DNA of 64,000 bases from Olleya sp. YS (GTDB lineage Bacteria > Bacteroidota > Bacteroidia > Flavobacteriales > Flavobacteriaceae), in contig NZ_CP121685.1 in the NCBI RefSeq assembly GCF_029760915.1, positions 1,028,001 to 1,092,000 of the forward strand. The letters are read 5' to 3'. Under the pieces are notes generated by a model, which was not told the DNA's origin, searched no databases, and saw only the letters and a list, made by a program, of their open reading frames with translations. Each line of letters begins with the position of its first letter. The stretch's first letter is position 1. The position numbers were made by a program, and so were the translations under genes. Shown piece after piece: positions 1-8,483 of the stretch.

Positions 1-1158
1 GCCTTCACTATTAGTAAACACTTCGCCTATTTCTTGTTTAGTTTCAATAGTATCTCCAGGTTTTACGGATATTTTTTTAAGATTATGGTAAGCTGTAATA
101 TAATCTCCGTGTTTGATTAATACTGTTGGATTTCCTCTTTTTTGAACAATAATTTTTAGTACTTCGCCTTTAAAAACTGCTCTAACAATTGCGTTTTCTT
201 CTGTTGCAATACGCACACCACTACTGTTAATAGTTAATGAAGCGTCAGTTGGATGGCGTTGTACACCATATTTTACTTTTACTAACCCTTTTTCTACTGG
301 CCAAGGTAGTTTTCCTTTGTTATTTAAAAAGTCTGCTGCAATTAATTTAGCTTCTGCAGTCAATGCAAAGGTGGTCGAGGATTTAGCAGTAGTTGTACTT
401 TTTCCTGCTTTTTTGTTAGAGTTGACTATAGCTTCTTTGATAATACGATCTATTTCTCGATCTATTTCTCTAGCTTCTTGCTGTTTCTTTTTAATCTGTG
501 CAGTATATTTATTTAAATCTTTTTTTATGGCAGCCATCACTGTTTCATGCTGCTTCATATCTGCTTCCAAAGCTTTTTGGACGTCTTTATTTTCAGCAAT
601 TAATTTATCCTTATCTGCTTTTTGTTGAGCTAATTCTAAATTTAACTGTTGAAGCTTTAGGGTTTTTTGTTTAATGTCTTCGCCTTGTTGTTTTTGGTAT
701 TTAGAGTACTGATTCATGTACTGTAAACGCTTGTAAGCCTGCCTAAAATTACTAGAAGACAGCAAAAACATAACCCGATTCTGGCTTCTTTTATTTTTAT
801 AAGCAGTTTGGATGGTTTTAGCATAATTGGCTTTTAATACTTCCAACTCATCGCGTAATGCTGTTATCTTTTTTTGATTAGTATTAATCTCTCTATTAAT
901 CAAATTAGCCTGTTGATTAGTGACTTTTATCAAATTGCGTCTAACACCAAGCTTGTAGTTTAAATCTTCAATAATAGAGGTTTGACTTTTTTGTTTAGAC
1001 TGGTTTTTAAACAGTAAATTATTAATCTGTTTAATTTGATTTTTTATCTCTAACCGTTTAGCTTCTAATTGGTCTATTTTGTTTTTTTGCGCTAAAGCGG
1101 AAGTACTGCCAAGTAGTACAAAACCAATCACTAAAACAAGTAAGGTGTTATACTTCAT
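1..1158 (-). CDS. EnvC-like murein hydrolase activator (M23/LytM fold), 3' end cut by window edge
   Basis: The gene begins at ATG 1158 and is still open at base 1, so 386 residues are visible and the C-terminus is missing. A signal peptide ends near residue 23 (ALA|Q). It is followed by a long Gln/Lys/Glu-rich coiled coil (about 25-250) and, from about 284, a LytM-type domain. This is the EnvC layout: a periplasmic coiled-coil protein that switches on cell-wall amidases at division. The domain looks catalytically dead. Where active M23 enzymes have a zinc-binding HxxxD, this one reads NSSGVRIAT. It sits 3 bases after the DUF4292 lipoprotein gene in one operon. The EnvC class is firm; the amidase partner is unknown. 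Confidence 0.88.
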   Translation of the reverse strand, partial: MKYNTLLVLVIGFVLLGSTSALAQKNKIDQLEAKRLEIKNQIKQINNLLFKNQSKQKSQTSIIEDLNYKLGVRRNLIKVTNQQANLINREINTNQKKITALRDELEVLKANYAKTIQTAYKNKRSQNRVMFLLSSSNFRQAYKRLQYMNQYSKYQKQQGEDIKQKTLKLQQLNLELAQQKADKDKLIAENKDVQKALEADMKQHETVMAAIKKDLNKYTAQIKKKQQEAREIDREIDRIIKEAIVNSNKKAGKSTTTAKSSTTFALTAEAKLIAADFLNNKGKLPWPVEKGLVKVKYGVQRHPTDASLTINSSGVRIATEENAIVRAVFKGEVLKIIVQKRGNPTVLIKHGDYITAYHNLKKISVKPGDTIETKQEIGEVFTNSEG

Positions 1159-1161
1159 AAA

Positions 1162-1935
1162 TTACAGCTCGATTTTTTTATAACCTGAAGGAATAGTAAA
1201 CGGAAAACGAACCTCTTCGTTTAGCTTTACCGATTTTAATTCTAGGTTTATAACTAGTTGCTCATCATCTTCAATTGCAAGTATTTTAGTGCGCTCTGGT
1301 AGTGTTTTTTTATCGACTTCTTGATACGTCAAATAGTCAATATGTAAGATGCGTTTGTCTTTAGGTTGTGCAATTTCTTGGGAATCCATCTTAAAATGCG
1401 AAGGATTTACAAACAAGAACAACTCAAACAAGTCACGTTGTCTTTTAGGTTGTAAAATATATGATGTATCATTTGCTGAAATCTCATATGTATCATCTTC
1501 TAAATTAAACAATGATTGACCTAACAACATATTCTGAACTTTATAAAAGTCTAGATCTGTACCTAACAAATCACTTAAATAGGCAAAATCGCCATCAAAA
1601 TAGGTGTTGTCCCATTTGTTGTAAAATGCCACTCTATTTGGTGTAATTAAGACTTTAGCAATGCCTAATTTGCTCATCCAAATAGTTTTATCTTTTTCCA
1701 TTCTAAAACTAACTGTTGTTCCGTCAGATTTCCCTTTTTGAATGTATTCTAACTTTAGTTTTCCAACTAAAGTTGTAAAATCTGTTGTAGCCTTATTGCT
1801 GTTTTTAATAAGCTGTTTTGCTGTTAGTTTGGTGTTAATTTTACCATCAGACATTATGGTTTTTGAACCTTTACAGCCAGAAACTATAACCACTAAAAGA
1901 AGTATTGCAAACGTTATATTTTTTTTAAATGTCAT
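1162..1935 (-). CDS. DUF4292 family outer-envelope lipoprotein
   Basis: This 257-residue protein has a lipoprotein signal with lipobox VSGC (Cys21). The rest is a beta-rich body of the DUF4292 type found across Bacteroidota, distantly like the LolA/LolB lipoprotein-carrier fold. The resemblance is recalled from the family, not computed. Its start codon overlaps the stop of the TPR gene by one base, and its stop lies 3 bases before the EnvC-like gene, so the three are probably co-transcribed and translationally coupled. A role in envelope biogenesis is inferred from this context; no function is established. Confidence 0.8.
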   Translation of the reverse strand: MTFKKNITFAILLLVVIVSGCKGSKTIMSDGKINTKLTAKQLIKNSNKATTDFTTLVGKLKLEYIQKGKSDGTTVSFRMEKDKTIWMSKLGIAKVLITPNRVAFYNKWDNTYFDGDFAYLSDLLGTDLDFYKVQNMLLGQSLFNLEDDTYEISANDTSYILQPKRQRDLFELFLFVNPSHFKMDSQEIAQPKDKRILHIDYLTYQEVDKKTLPERTKILAIEDDEQLVINLELKSVKLNEEVRFPFTIPSGYKKIEL

Positions 1936-3299
1936 TAATTTAAACCTTCTAATTTTTTAGCCTTATCACTAAACGTTTTTGCTTTAGAAAAATTGTTAGT
2001 CGCTGTGTAGGCTTTAGCCAATTGCTTATAAAAATCTATTTCCATTTTAGTATCTTCAATAATATAATCCAGACCCATTTCTAGGCTGTCAATTGCTTCT
2101 TTAGGTCTGTTTAAATAATTTAAAGCCACTCCATTGGCTAAATATAATACTGGTTGAGATGGAAAAACCTCTAACCCTTGATCACTTTTTCTTTCAGCTT
2201 CTTCAAACTGTTGTAAATCTATATGCAATAAGATGATGTTTCTTAAAATCCCAAAATTTTCTTCTTCTTTTTGAAGTGCTTCTTCATAAAAATTAAGTGC
2301 CTTCTGTTTTTCGCCTTTTAGCAAATAATATTGTGCTAATTCTACTAAGGTTTTACCGCTAGACTCTATTTTAGTTAACATTGCTGTCACCTCAACCAAA
2401 TCAGTTTCATACTGTTGATTTTTACTAACAAACTTTACAAAATCTGCTAATACTTTTATTTTAGATTCTGGATTAATTTCTGAGCTTTGCAAAGCAATTT
2501 TCATAGACTGTATAGCTTTATCATTACTGCCTTCATCTAAATAAAATTTATATAATGCAAGATGTACCAACTCTGATTTAGGGTTAACTTCCAATAGTTT
2601 TTTGGCAGTTTCAAATGATTTTTTAACATCACCATTCTCGCTATAACGATAGATTAACCTTAGATAAGTGTCTTCAGACTCTGGGTTTTTATCAACGCGC
2701 TCTTCTAAATTTTCTATTTGGTCTTTTTTACGACCAGTCGCATTGTAAATTCGGTTTCTTAGTATATCGCGTTCTTTAGAGATTCCTAATTCATCATCCA
2801 ACTCGTCTAAGATTTTTAAAGCCTCCTTAAAATCGCCTGTTTGCATATAGATATTAGCTAAATCTTCTTTGTAATCTGGATGGTATTTAACCAATTGCTT
2901 GACTGTTTTAATGGCTTTTTTGTATTCTTTTTGCTGAATATATGTGCTGTATAATTCATCTAAAAACCACTCATTATCAGGAATTTTGCTCACTGCTTCT
3001 TTTAATGCTTCTTCTGCAGCACCAAAGTTTTTAAGTTTATTATAGTTTTTTCCTAACTCGAAGTATAAAATAGCATCAGAATCGTCTAATTCTATACATT
3101 TTAGTAAGTTTTCAATTGCGCGTTGGTAATTTTCTATCCCTTTTTGCTTTAAGGCTTCAAAAAAATGTTCTTGATACGCATCGGACACATCACCTAAATC
3201 ATCATTGGGAGGAGTATCTTCATCTATTTGCGCATGGTTGTGTAGAGGAAACATAAAGATTCCGAAAACTAGCATAAATATGTAAATAGATTTTTTCAT
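1935..3299 (-). CDS. Secreted tetratricopeptide-repeat protein
   Basis: The protein has 454 residues, with a signal peptide ending near residue 23 (HNHA|Q) and then helical 34-residue TPR units through most of its length (about 45-450). Typical TPR spacing is visible, for example AILYFELGKNY and PVLYLANGVALNYL. There is no enzyme motif. It is likely a periplasmic scaffold. The order nucleotidyltransferase, TPR, DUF4292, EnvC-like is one I recall as common in Flavobacteriaceae, which suggests a shared task in cell-wall or envelope assembly, but the partner is not known. Confidence 0.8.
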   Translation of the reverse strand: MKKSIYIFMLVFGIFMFPLHNHAQIDEDTPPNDDLGDVSDAYQEHFFEALKQKGIENYQRAIENLLKCIELDDSDAILYFELGKNYNKLKNFGAAEEALKEAVSKIPDNEWFLDELYSTYIQQKEYKKAIKTVKQLVKYHPDYKEDLANIYMQTGDFKEALKILDELDDELGISKERDILRNRIYNATGRKKDQIENLEERVDKNPESEDTYLRLIYRYSENGDVKKSFETAKKLLEVNPKSELVHLALYKFYLDEGSNDKAIQSMKIALQSSEINPESKIKVLADFVKFVSKNQQYETDLVEVTAMLTKIESSGKTLVELAQYYLLKGEKQKALNFYEEALQKEEENFGILRNIILLHIDLQQFEEAERKSDQGLEVFPSQPVLYLANGVALNYLNRPKEAIDSLEMGLDYIIEDTKMEIDFYKQLAKAYTATNNFSKAKTFSDKAKKLEGLN

Positions 3300-3365
3300 T
3301 AATTTTCTGTGCTTAGACTAGCTAGTTAGGTAATTATCTTACCGTTTATCTTTAAGATTCAATTA

Positions 3366-4385
3366 TTATTCCAAAACAGAATAATCGCCAATACTAATTT
3401 TAGTAAATGATCCATCAAACTTAACATGATTACCAATCATAGCCTCGTCTAAATTAGCATTTTTTATAGTAGTATGGTTCTGAATTAGGCTATTTTTAAC
3501 GGTTGAGTTTTCAATAGTACAATTATTCCCAACTGATACATAAGGTCCAATTGTGGCGTTTTTAAGTATGACGTTGTCGCCTATATAACAAGGTTCTATA
3601 ATCGTTGAATTTTCATTTTTAACAGATTTAGATACTAATTGCTCATCTCCATCAACCTTTAAAAAGCCTAGCATACGTTGGTTAGTTTCTAATGTTATGG
3701 CTTTGTTTCCGCAGTCCATCCACTCGCTAACCTCACCTGTTTTAAATATTTTATTATCTGCCATCATCCCTTTAATACCATCGTTGATTTGGTATTCTCC
3801 TCCATTAATAATGTTATTATCTAATACCTTTTGAAGCTGGTCTTTTAATTGACTAACTTCTTTAAAATAATAAATACCTATAACTGCTAAATCGCTAACA
3901 AACTGTTCCGGTTTTTCTACTAGTTCTACAATTTCTTTTTGCTCATTTAACTTAACCACACCATAAGCTTCTGGTTGATCCACTTGTTTTACCCAAATCA
4001 CTGCATCTGCTTCTGGATCTAAATTGAAATCTGCACGAATTAAGGTATCTGCATAAGCAATAACTGCAGGTCCAGATAAACTGTCTTTAGCACACATAAT
4101 GGCATGTCCAGTACCTAACGGTTGATCTTGTCTATAAATGGATGCTTTTGCACCTAAACTGGTTGCTAATTCTTTTAAACTTGATACTACCTCATCTCCA
4201 AACCATGCTGGATCGCCTAAAACAAAAGCTACTTCATTTATTGGTTGGTTTAATACCTTGGCAATATCTTTTACTAATCGGTGGACAATAGGTTGTCCAG
4301 CAACTGGAATTAGTGGTTTTGGTACTGTTAAACTATGTGGTCTTAGACGAGAGCCTCGTCCAGCCATTGGGACTATTATTTTCAT
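3366..4385 (-). CDS. Sugar-phosphate nucleotidyltransferase with left-handed beta-helix tail
   Basis: It has 339 residues. The N-terminus carries the nucleotidyltransferase signature GRGSRLRP (about residues 9-16) and the substrate lysine in PKPLIP. After about residue 255, repeated hexapeptides (for example IIEPCYIGDN, IENSTVKNSL) form a left-handed beta-helix. The family joins a sugar 1-phosphate to a nucleotide, as in RmlA, GlmU and mannose-1-phosphate guanylyltransferases. The sugar and nucleotide cannot be fixed from sequence. It lies far from the rml genes at 48-51 kb and differs from the rfbA there, so it probably makes a different sugar nucleotide. Confidence 0.85.
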   Translation of the reverse strand: MKIIVPMAGRGSRLRPHSLTVPKPLIPVAGQPIVHRLVKDIAKVLNQPINEVAFVLGDPAWFGDEVVSSLKELATSLGAKASIYRQDQPLGTGHAIMCAKDSLSGPAVIAYADTLIRADFNLDPEADAVIWVKQVDQPEAYGVVKLNEQKEIVELVEKPEQFVSDLAVIGIYYFKEVSQLKDQLQKVLDNNIINGGEYQINDGIKGMMADNKIFKTGEVSEWMDCGNKAITLETNQRMLGFLKVDGDEQLVSKSVKNENSTIIEPCYIGDNVILKNATIGPYVSVGNNCTIENSTVKNSLIQNHTTIKNANLDEAMIGNHVKFDGSFTKISIGDYSVLE

Positions 4386-4436
4386 ATAATTGCCTACGAA
4401 AGCAGGTATCTTTTTAATTAAACTTTAATTATAATT

Positions 4437-4458
4437 AGGTCTCGACTGCGCTCGACCT
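4437..4458. repeat. REP-like intergenic palindrome, copy 1
   Basis: The arms are AGGTC (4437-4441) and GACCT (4454-4458), around a core TCGACTGCGCTC. It lies in the 84-base gap between dut and the nucleotidyltransferase gene. The same core, with different but still complementary arms, recurs at 4923-4944. It may be a REP-type element or an RNA-level hairpin. Confidence 0.6.
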
Positions 4459-4469
4459 GACATTCTCTT

Positions 4470-4904
4470 TTATTTTACTCCTGTGCTCCCAAAACCTCCT
4501 TCTCCTCTTGAGGTTTCAGAAAGCGTTTCAACTTGCTTCCACTCTGCACGTTCGTGTTTTGCAATAACTAATTGTGCTATACGTTCGCCATTTTCAATAA
4601 TGAAATTTTCATTTGATAAATTGACTAAAATAACACCTATTTCACCTCTATAATCGGCGTCTATTGTTCCTGGAGCGTTTAATACAGTAATCCCTTTTTT
4701 AGCAGCTAAACCACTTCTTGGTCTAACTTGTGCTTCTAAACCAATAGGTAATTCTATAAACAAGCCTGTTTTAACAATAGTTCGTTCTAATGGTTTAAGC
4801 GTTATTGATTCTTGCATATTTGCTCTTAAATCCATACCTGCAGACGCTACAGTCTCGTAATGTGGTAAAGCATGATTGGATTTGTTGATTATTTTAATTT
4901 GCAT
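4470..4904 (-). CDS. dut: dUTP diphosphatase
   Basis: dUTPase hydrolyses dUTP to dUMP and pyrophosphate, keeping uracil out of DNA and feeding dTMP synthesis. The protein has 144 residues, the usual length of trimeric dUTPases. All five conserved motifs are present in order: AGMDLRAN (22-29), RPRSGLA (61-67), GTIDADYRG (79-87), NGERIAQLV (105-113) and the C-terminal arm [10 protein letters not shown] (133-142). It sits between the flippase gene and the nucleotidyltransferase gene, with a REP-like palindrome in the gap on each side. Confidence 0.97.
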   Translation of the reverse strand: MQIKIINKSNHALPHYETVASAGMDLRANMQESITLKPLERTIVKTGLFIELPIGLEAQVRPRSGLAAKKGITVLNAPGTIDADYRGEIGVILVNLSNENFIIENGERIAQLVIAKHERAEWKQVETLSETSRGEGGFGSTGVK

Positions 4905-4922
4905 ATTATTTATTATTCCTAA

Positions 4923-4944
4923 ACTCTTTGACTGCGCTCAGAGT
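4923..4944. repeat. REP-like intergenic palindrome, copy 2
   Basis: The arms are ACTCT (4923-4927) and AGAGT (4940-4944), around a core TTGACTGCGCTC. The core GACTGCGCTC is identical to copy 1 at 4437-4458, while the arms differ and remain complementary. It lies in the 49-base gap between the flippase gene and dut. Confidence 0.6.
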
Positions 4945-4953
4945 GATACGTGT

Positions 4954-6378
4954 CTATTTTTTTAATAATTGTTTGAGTTCCTTTTTTTCAAAAAGAACAA
5001 TTAATCCCAAAAATACTAAAACTAAAACGGTATTTAGATAATAGTTAGAATTGGTTTGTAAGGCTAATACAGATAGTACAATTGCAATACCTAAATAGAC
5101 TAAAATTTGTTTTAGATTATAAGGTACTGGATAATGTTTTTGACCTAAAAAATAGGATATAATCATCATTATTCCGTAAGCTGCTAAAGTAGCCCAAGCT
5201 GCTGCTATAAACCCTATTTCTGGAATTAATAAAATATTAAATACAATGGTGATTATGGCTCCAACTATTGATAAATACATACCGTATCTAGTTTTGTCGG
5301 TTAGCTTATACCAAATGGCTAAATTGAAATAAATTCCTAAGCACAAATTAGCTAAAAGTACTATTGGCACAATTTGAATGGCTATCCAATAGCTTTCGTC
5401 TTTGACTAATAGCATTTTAAAAATATCTAAATACGCAATGATAAATACCAACATCAAACTTCCTGCAATTACAAAATACTTCATGATTAAAGCATAGGTT
5501 TCTTTGGCATTTTTTTCTTTGGCGTGCGAAAAGAAAAAAGGCTCTGCACCCAAACGAAAGGCTTGTATAAAAATGGTCATAAATACAGCAATTTTATAAC
5601 AACCACTGTAGGCACCATTAATGTTTTTATCCATTAGATGTGGTAAAATCCATTTGTCAAAGTTTTCATTAATCACATACGCCAATCCAGCAACCATAAT
5701 AGGCCAACCATAATTTAAAAGTTGTTTAAAGATGGTGATACTAAACTGTAGTTTAGTTTTAAAAAAGTAAGGTGTTAATAGTATAAATGTAAAAATACTT
5801 GCTGCTAAATTGGCTATAAAAATATATTGCACTAAATCGGTTTTATCATACCACGAAAAATCCATTCCAAACTTTGGTATTGCCCAAAGGAAGAAAAAAT
5901 TAAGTGCAACATAAATCATAACATTTGCAATCTTAATTGAAGCAAATTTTATTGGTCGTCCTGTTGCTCGCAAATAGGCAAATGGTGCAACAACCAATGT
6001 ATCTAATACTAGTAATCCAATTAAAAGTTTAAAGTATTTAGGGTCTATATCTAACCATACAGAGAGTTGCTGATTAAACAGCAATACACCAATTAAAAAC
6101 ACTACTGTGGTCACAATTAAACTAATAAATGTAGTGGAGAAGACCTTATCTTTTTCTTCAGATTTAGAAAAAAACCTGAAAAACGCAGTTTCCATTCCGT
6201 AGGTTAGCAACACATTAAAAAATGCAGCATAAACGTAAAATGTGGTGTTATCCGAGTAGCTTGTTGTTTTTAGTTTATCTGTGTGAAGTGGTACTAAAAT
6301 AAAGTTCATTAGACGTGGTAAAACGGTTGCTAAACCATAAATAATAGTGTCTTTAAAAAACTTTTTTAGTACGCTCAA
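4954..6378 (-). CDS. Wzx/MATE-type polysaccharide flippase
   Basis: This 474-residue membrane protein has about 12-14 hydrophobic segments and the start of the polysaccharide-export MOP superfamily (LPRLMNFILVPL at about 20-31). It probably flips lipid-linked saccharides across the inner membrane. The start codon is TTG at 6378; the encoded sequence MSVLKKFFKD matches the usual start of flavobacterial homologues and no ATG is available before residue 24. It lies outside the main glycan locus, which has its own flippase at 41647-42969, so it may serve a different glycan or lipid-linked precursor. Confidence 0.85.
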   Translation of the reverse strand: MSVLKKFFKDTIIYGLATVLPRLMNFILVPLHTDKLKTTSYSDNTTFYVYAAFFNVLLTYGMETAFFRFFSKSEEKDKVFSTTFISLIVTTVVFLIGVLLFNQQLSVWLDIDPKYFKLLIGLLVLDTLVVAPFAYLRATGRPIKFASIKIANVMIYVALNFFFLWAIPKFGMDFSWYDKTDLVQYIFIANLAASIFTFILLTPYFFKTKLQFSITIFKQLLNYGWPIMVAGLAYVINENFDKWILPHLMDKNINGAYSGCYKIAVFMTIFIQAFRLGAEPFFFSHAKEKNAKETYALIMKYFVIAGSLMLVFIIAYLDIFKMLLVKDESYWIAIQIVPIVLLANLCLGIYFNLAIWYKLTDKTRYGMYLSIVGAIITIVFNILLIPEIGFIAAAWATLAAYGIMMIISYFLGQKHYPVPYNLKQILVYLGIAIVLSVLALQTNSNYYLNTVLVLVFLGLIVLFEKKELKQLLKK

Positions 6379-6432
6379 AGTAATTTGTTAATTAGGCTTA
6401 AATGTATTGAATTTGTAGCAGTTTAAAAAACC

Positions 6433-6894
6433 TTAGTCGTTTGGTGGACCATCAGGATAGTAAACGCCTTCTTTCTCTGCGACATACTCAACTTTATAGT
6501 ATTTAGTCACGCCATTTTCAATGTAACTAATAGCACACTCTCTATTGCCTAATTTGAAAGGGAAAAAACCAGTTGTTGTTAAGGCATTATCCTCTGCGTT
6601 AGTCAATCTTTTAGTTAATCTGGATTTATACAACCCTTTACCTTCATGTAACTTACCTTTCATTCGTCTAAAATAAACACTATCAATTGTAATATTTTGT
6701 TCTGGAATAAGATTAGCAAAGTAGATATTAACACCCACACTACCTATTTTAACTCCAGTAGTCCAATTATTAAAATATGCACGAGTTATTTGTAATGGTG
6801 CCTCTTTTTGAAAAGCATATTGTGAGGGTTTACAACTAAAGATTGAAGTGATAATCAATAATAGCAATACATTAATTGTAATAGTAGGTTTCAT
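6433..6894 (-). CDS. Hypothetical lipoprotein, tandem paralogue B
   Basis: The protein has 153 residues with lipobox IFSC (Cys21), so it is probably anchored in the outer or inner membrane. It matches the next gene upstream (6918-7379) in length and layout: both have KEA after the lipobox, a DS-hydroxyl-YFR motif (DSVYFRR, DSLYFRQ), SYIENG, and a tail of the YP..PP.N type (YPDGPPND here). I do not recognise a named domain. Function unknown. Confidence 0.75.
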   Translation of the reverse strand: MKPTITINVLLLLIITSIFSCKPSQYAFQKEAPLQITRAYFNNWTTGVKIGSVGVNIYFANLIPEQNITIDSVYFRRMKGKLHEGKGLYKSRLTKRLTNAEDNALTTTGFFPFKLGNRECAISYIENGVTKYYKVEYVAEKEGVYYPDGPPND

Positions 6895-6917
6895 TTTGTT
6901 TGGTTAATGGTTATTTA

Positions 6918-7379
6918 TTAGTTTTTTGGAGGCGCACTTGGATATTGTTCTGCTGGTTTCTCTATGATGTTTTCAATTTTAAAATACTTGATATCACCAT
7001 TTTCAATATAACTTAAAACAGCTTCATTTTGTTTCAAGTCAAAAGGTATTTTAGTCGTCGTCTCTTTAAAGCCTTCTTTTTGATTAGCTTTAGTTAAGAT
7101 ACGTCCTATATATAAGTTTGGATTATTTGGCTTTGTTTCTAACGCCATTTTATGTTGTCTAAAATACAAACTATCCAATTTCAAATTTTTTAATTCTGAG
7201 GTTACAGGAATAAATATATTAATACCTGAACCACCACCTCTAACACCAGCAACCCATGTTTGATAATAGGCTTGATCTGTTTTAAAAGACGCTTCTTTTT
7301 GAAGTTGTTTTGTACTTGAACATTGCATAAAAAGAATACTTGATAAAATAGTAACGCTTAGGTATTTAAAGAATTGCAT
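6918..7379 (-). CDS. Hypothetical lipoprotein, tandem paralogue A
   Basis: The protein has 153 residues with lipobox FMQC (Cys20). It is a clear paralogue of the gene 23 bases downstream (6433-6894), sharing DSLYFRQ, SYIENG and the C-terminal YPSAPPKN. The two are diverged to roughly a third identity by eye, so the duplication is not recent. The glycines in the VRGGGSGINIF stretch suggest a beta-strand turn. Function unknown. It is probably the first gene of a short unit, since a terminator lies upstream at 7423-7454. Confidence 0.75.
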   Translation of the reverse strand: MQFFKYLSVTILSSILFMQCSSTKQLQKEASFKTDQAYYQTWVAGVRGGGSGINIFIPVTSELKNLKLDSLYFRQHKMALETKPNNPNLYIGRILTKANQKEGFKETTTKIPFDLKQNEAVLSYIENGDIKYFKIENIIEKPAEQYPSAPPKN

Positions 7380-7422
7380 AATTATGTTTTTTATAAAGGT
7401 AATTAATCAAAATGTATTCCAT

Positions 7423-7454
7423 AAAAAAACCTTATTCAATTTGAATAAGGTTTT
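7423..7454 (-). terminator. Rho-independent terminator after atpG
   Basis: A 12-base-pair stem (AAAACCTTATTC at 7426-7437 with GAATAAGGTTTT at 7443-7454) has a 5-base loop. Read on the minus strand it is followed by a run of T (7423-7429 is all A on the plus strand). It ends the atp operon about 95 bases after atpG. Confidence 0.85.
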
Positions 7455-7524
7455 AGTGTATTATTATAGATTTCTGCCTATGTAGAAATGAAAAATTAGT
7501 TATATAAAGCTTCTCTTTATTGAA

Positions 7525-7553
7525 AATTTGACTCGCTATCGCTTCGTCTAATT
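7525..7553. repeat. Imperfect palindrome over the atpG stop codon
   Basis: AATTTGAC (7525-7532) pairs with GTCTAATT (7546-7553) with one mismatch, around a loop TCGCTATCGCTTC. It covers the atpG stop codon (7548-7550). Its general design resembles the palindromes at 4.4 and 4.9 kb but the core differs, so membership of the same family is uncertain. Confidence 0.4.
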
Positions 7554-8408
7554 GTTCAATGCTTCTGCACCTCCAACAATTTCAAGGATTTCATTAGTAA
7601 TAGCTGCTTGACGTGCTTTGTTATAGGTTAACTTTAATTGATCTCTCAACTCGGTTGCATTATCTGTTGCTTTGTGCATGGCTGTCATACGTGCACCATG
7701 CTCGCTTGCAAAACTATCTCTAATCCCTTTGTATAATTGTGTTTTTAACGACTTAGGTATTAATTGCTCAACGATTTCAATTTTTGAAGGTTCAAAAATA
7801 TAATCTGAATTGTTTTCTGATTCACCTTCAATTGGTACAATTGGTAAAAACTGCTCTGTCATTACAATTTGAGTCGCAGCGTTTTTGAATTTATTGTAAA
7901 CGATTTCGATTTTATCAAATTCGCCTTCAGTAAATTTATCCATTAGCATTTCTGCTATGTCTGCAACATTATTAAAAGTTAAATCATCAAAAACAGAACT
8001 TTTATTGTCGATTACAATACCTTGTTTTGAAAATGCATCGTTTGCTTTTTTTCCAATTGCTAATACAGCTACTTTTTTACCAGCATATACATTAGAAATT
8101 AAATGCTGTGTTTGCTTAATAATGTTAGAATTAAAAGCACCACATAATCCTCTATTAGAAGTAATAGAAACAATTAATACATTGTTTACGTCACGTTGTT
8201 CTGCAAATTTACTTCCAGAATCTGCATCTAAAGTTGCACTTAAGCTTTGTAAAAGCTCTGTTAACTTATCTGCATAAGGACGCATTGCAGTAATCGCATC
8301 TTGAGCCTTCTTTAACTTAGCAGCAGATACCATTTTCATGGCACTGGTAATCTGCATCGTCGAAGATACTGAAGATATTCTGTTACGTATTTCTTTTAAA
8401 TTTGCCAT
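7548..8408 (-). CDS. atpG: ATP synthase F1 subunit gamma
   Basis: Subunit gamma is the rotor shaft that couples proton flow to catalysis in F1. The protein has 286 residues, a normal length. The conserved N-terminal helix (LKEIRNRISSV, then ITSAMKMVSAAKLKKAQ) and C-terminal helix (RMTAMHKATDNA, then YNKARQAAITNEI) that form the coiled coil inside the alpha3beta3 ring are both present. It is the last gene of the atpB-E-F-H-A-G run and is followed by a terminator. The usual next genes atpD and atpC are not here. Confidence 0.98.
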   Translation of the reverse strand: MANLKEIRNRISSVSSTMQITSAMKMVSAAKLKKAQDAITAMRPYADKLTELLQSLSATLDADSGSKFAEQRDVNNVLIVSITSNRGLCGAFNSNIIKQTQHLISNVYAGKKVAVLAIGKKANDAFSKQGIVIDNKSSVFDDLTFNNVADIAEMLMDKFTEGEFDKIEIVYNKFKNAATQIVMTEQFLPIVPIEGESENNSDYIFEPSKIEIVEQLIPKSLKTQLYKGIRDSFASEHGARMTAMHKATDNATELRDQLKLTYNKARQAAITNEILEIVGGAEALNN

Positions 8409-8483
8409 CTTTTATAGTATTAAGTATTAGTGTAAAGTTGATTTAGAATAAGTCTCTTAACACTAAATACTATTTACTTATTA

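Noticed and set aside
317-628. A 103-codon open frame on the plus strand
   Set aside because: It is antisense to the coiled-coil part of the EnvC-like gene, where Lys/Gln/Glu codons read as hydrophobic residues on the other strand.
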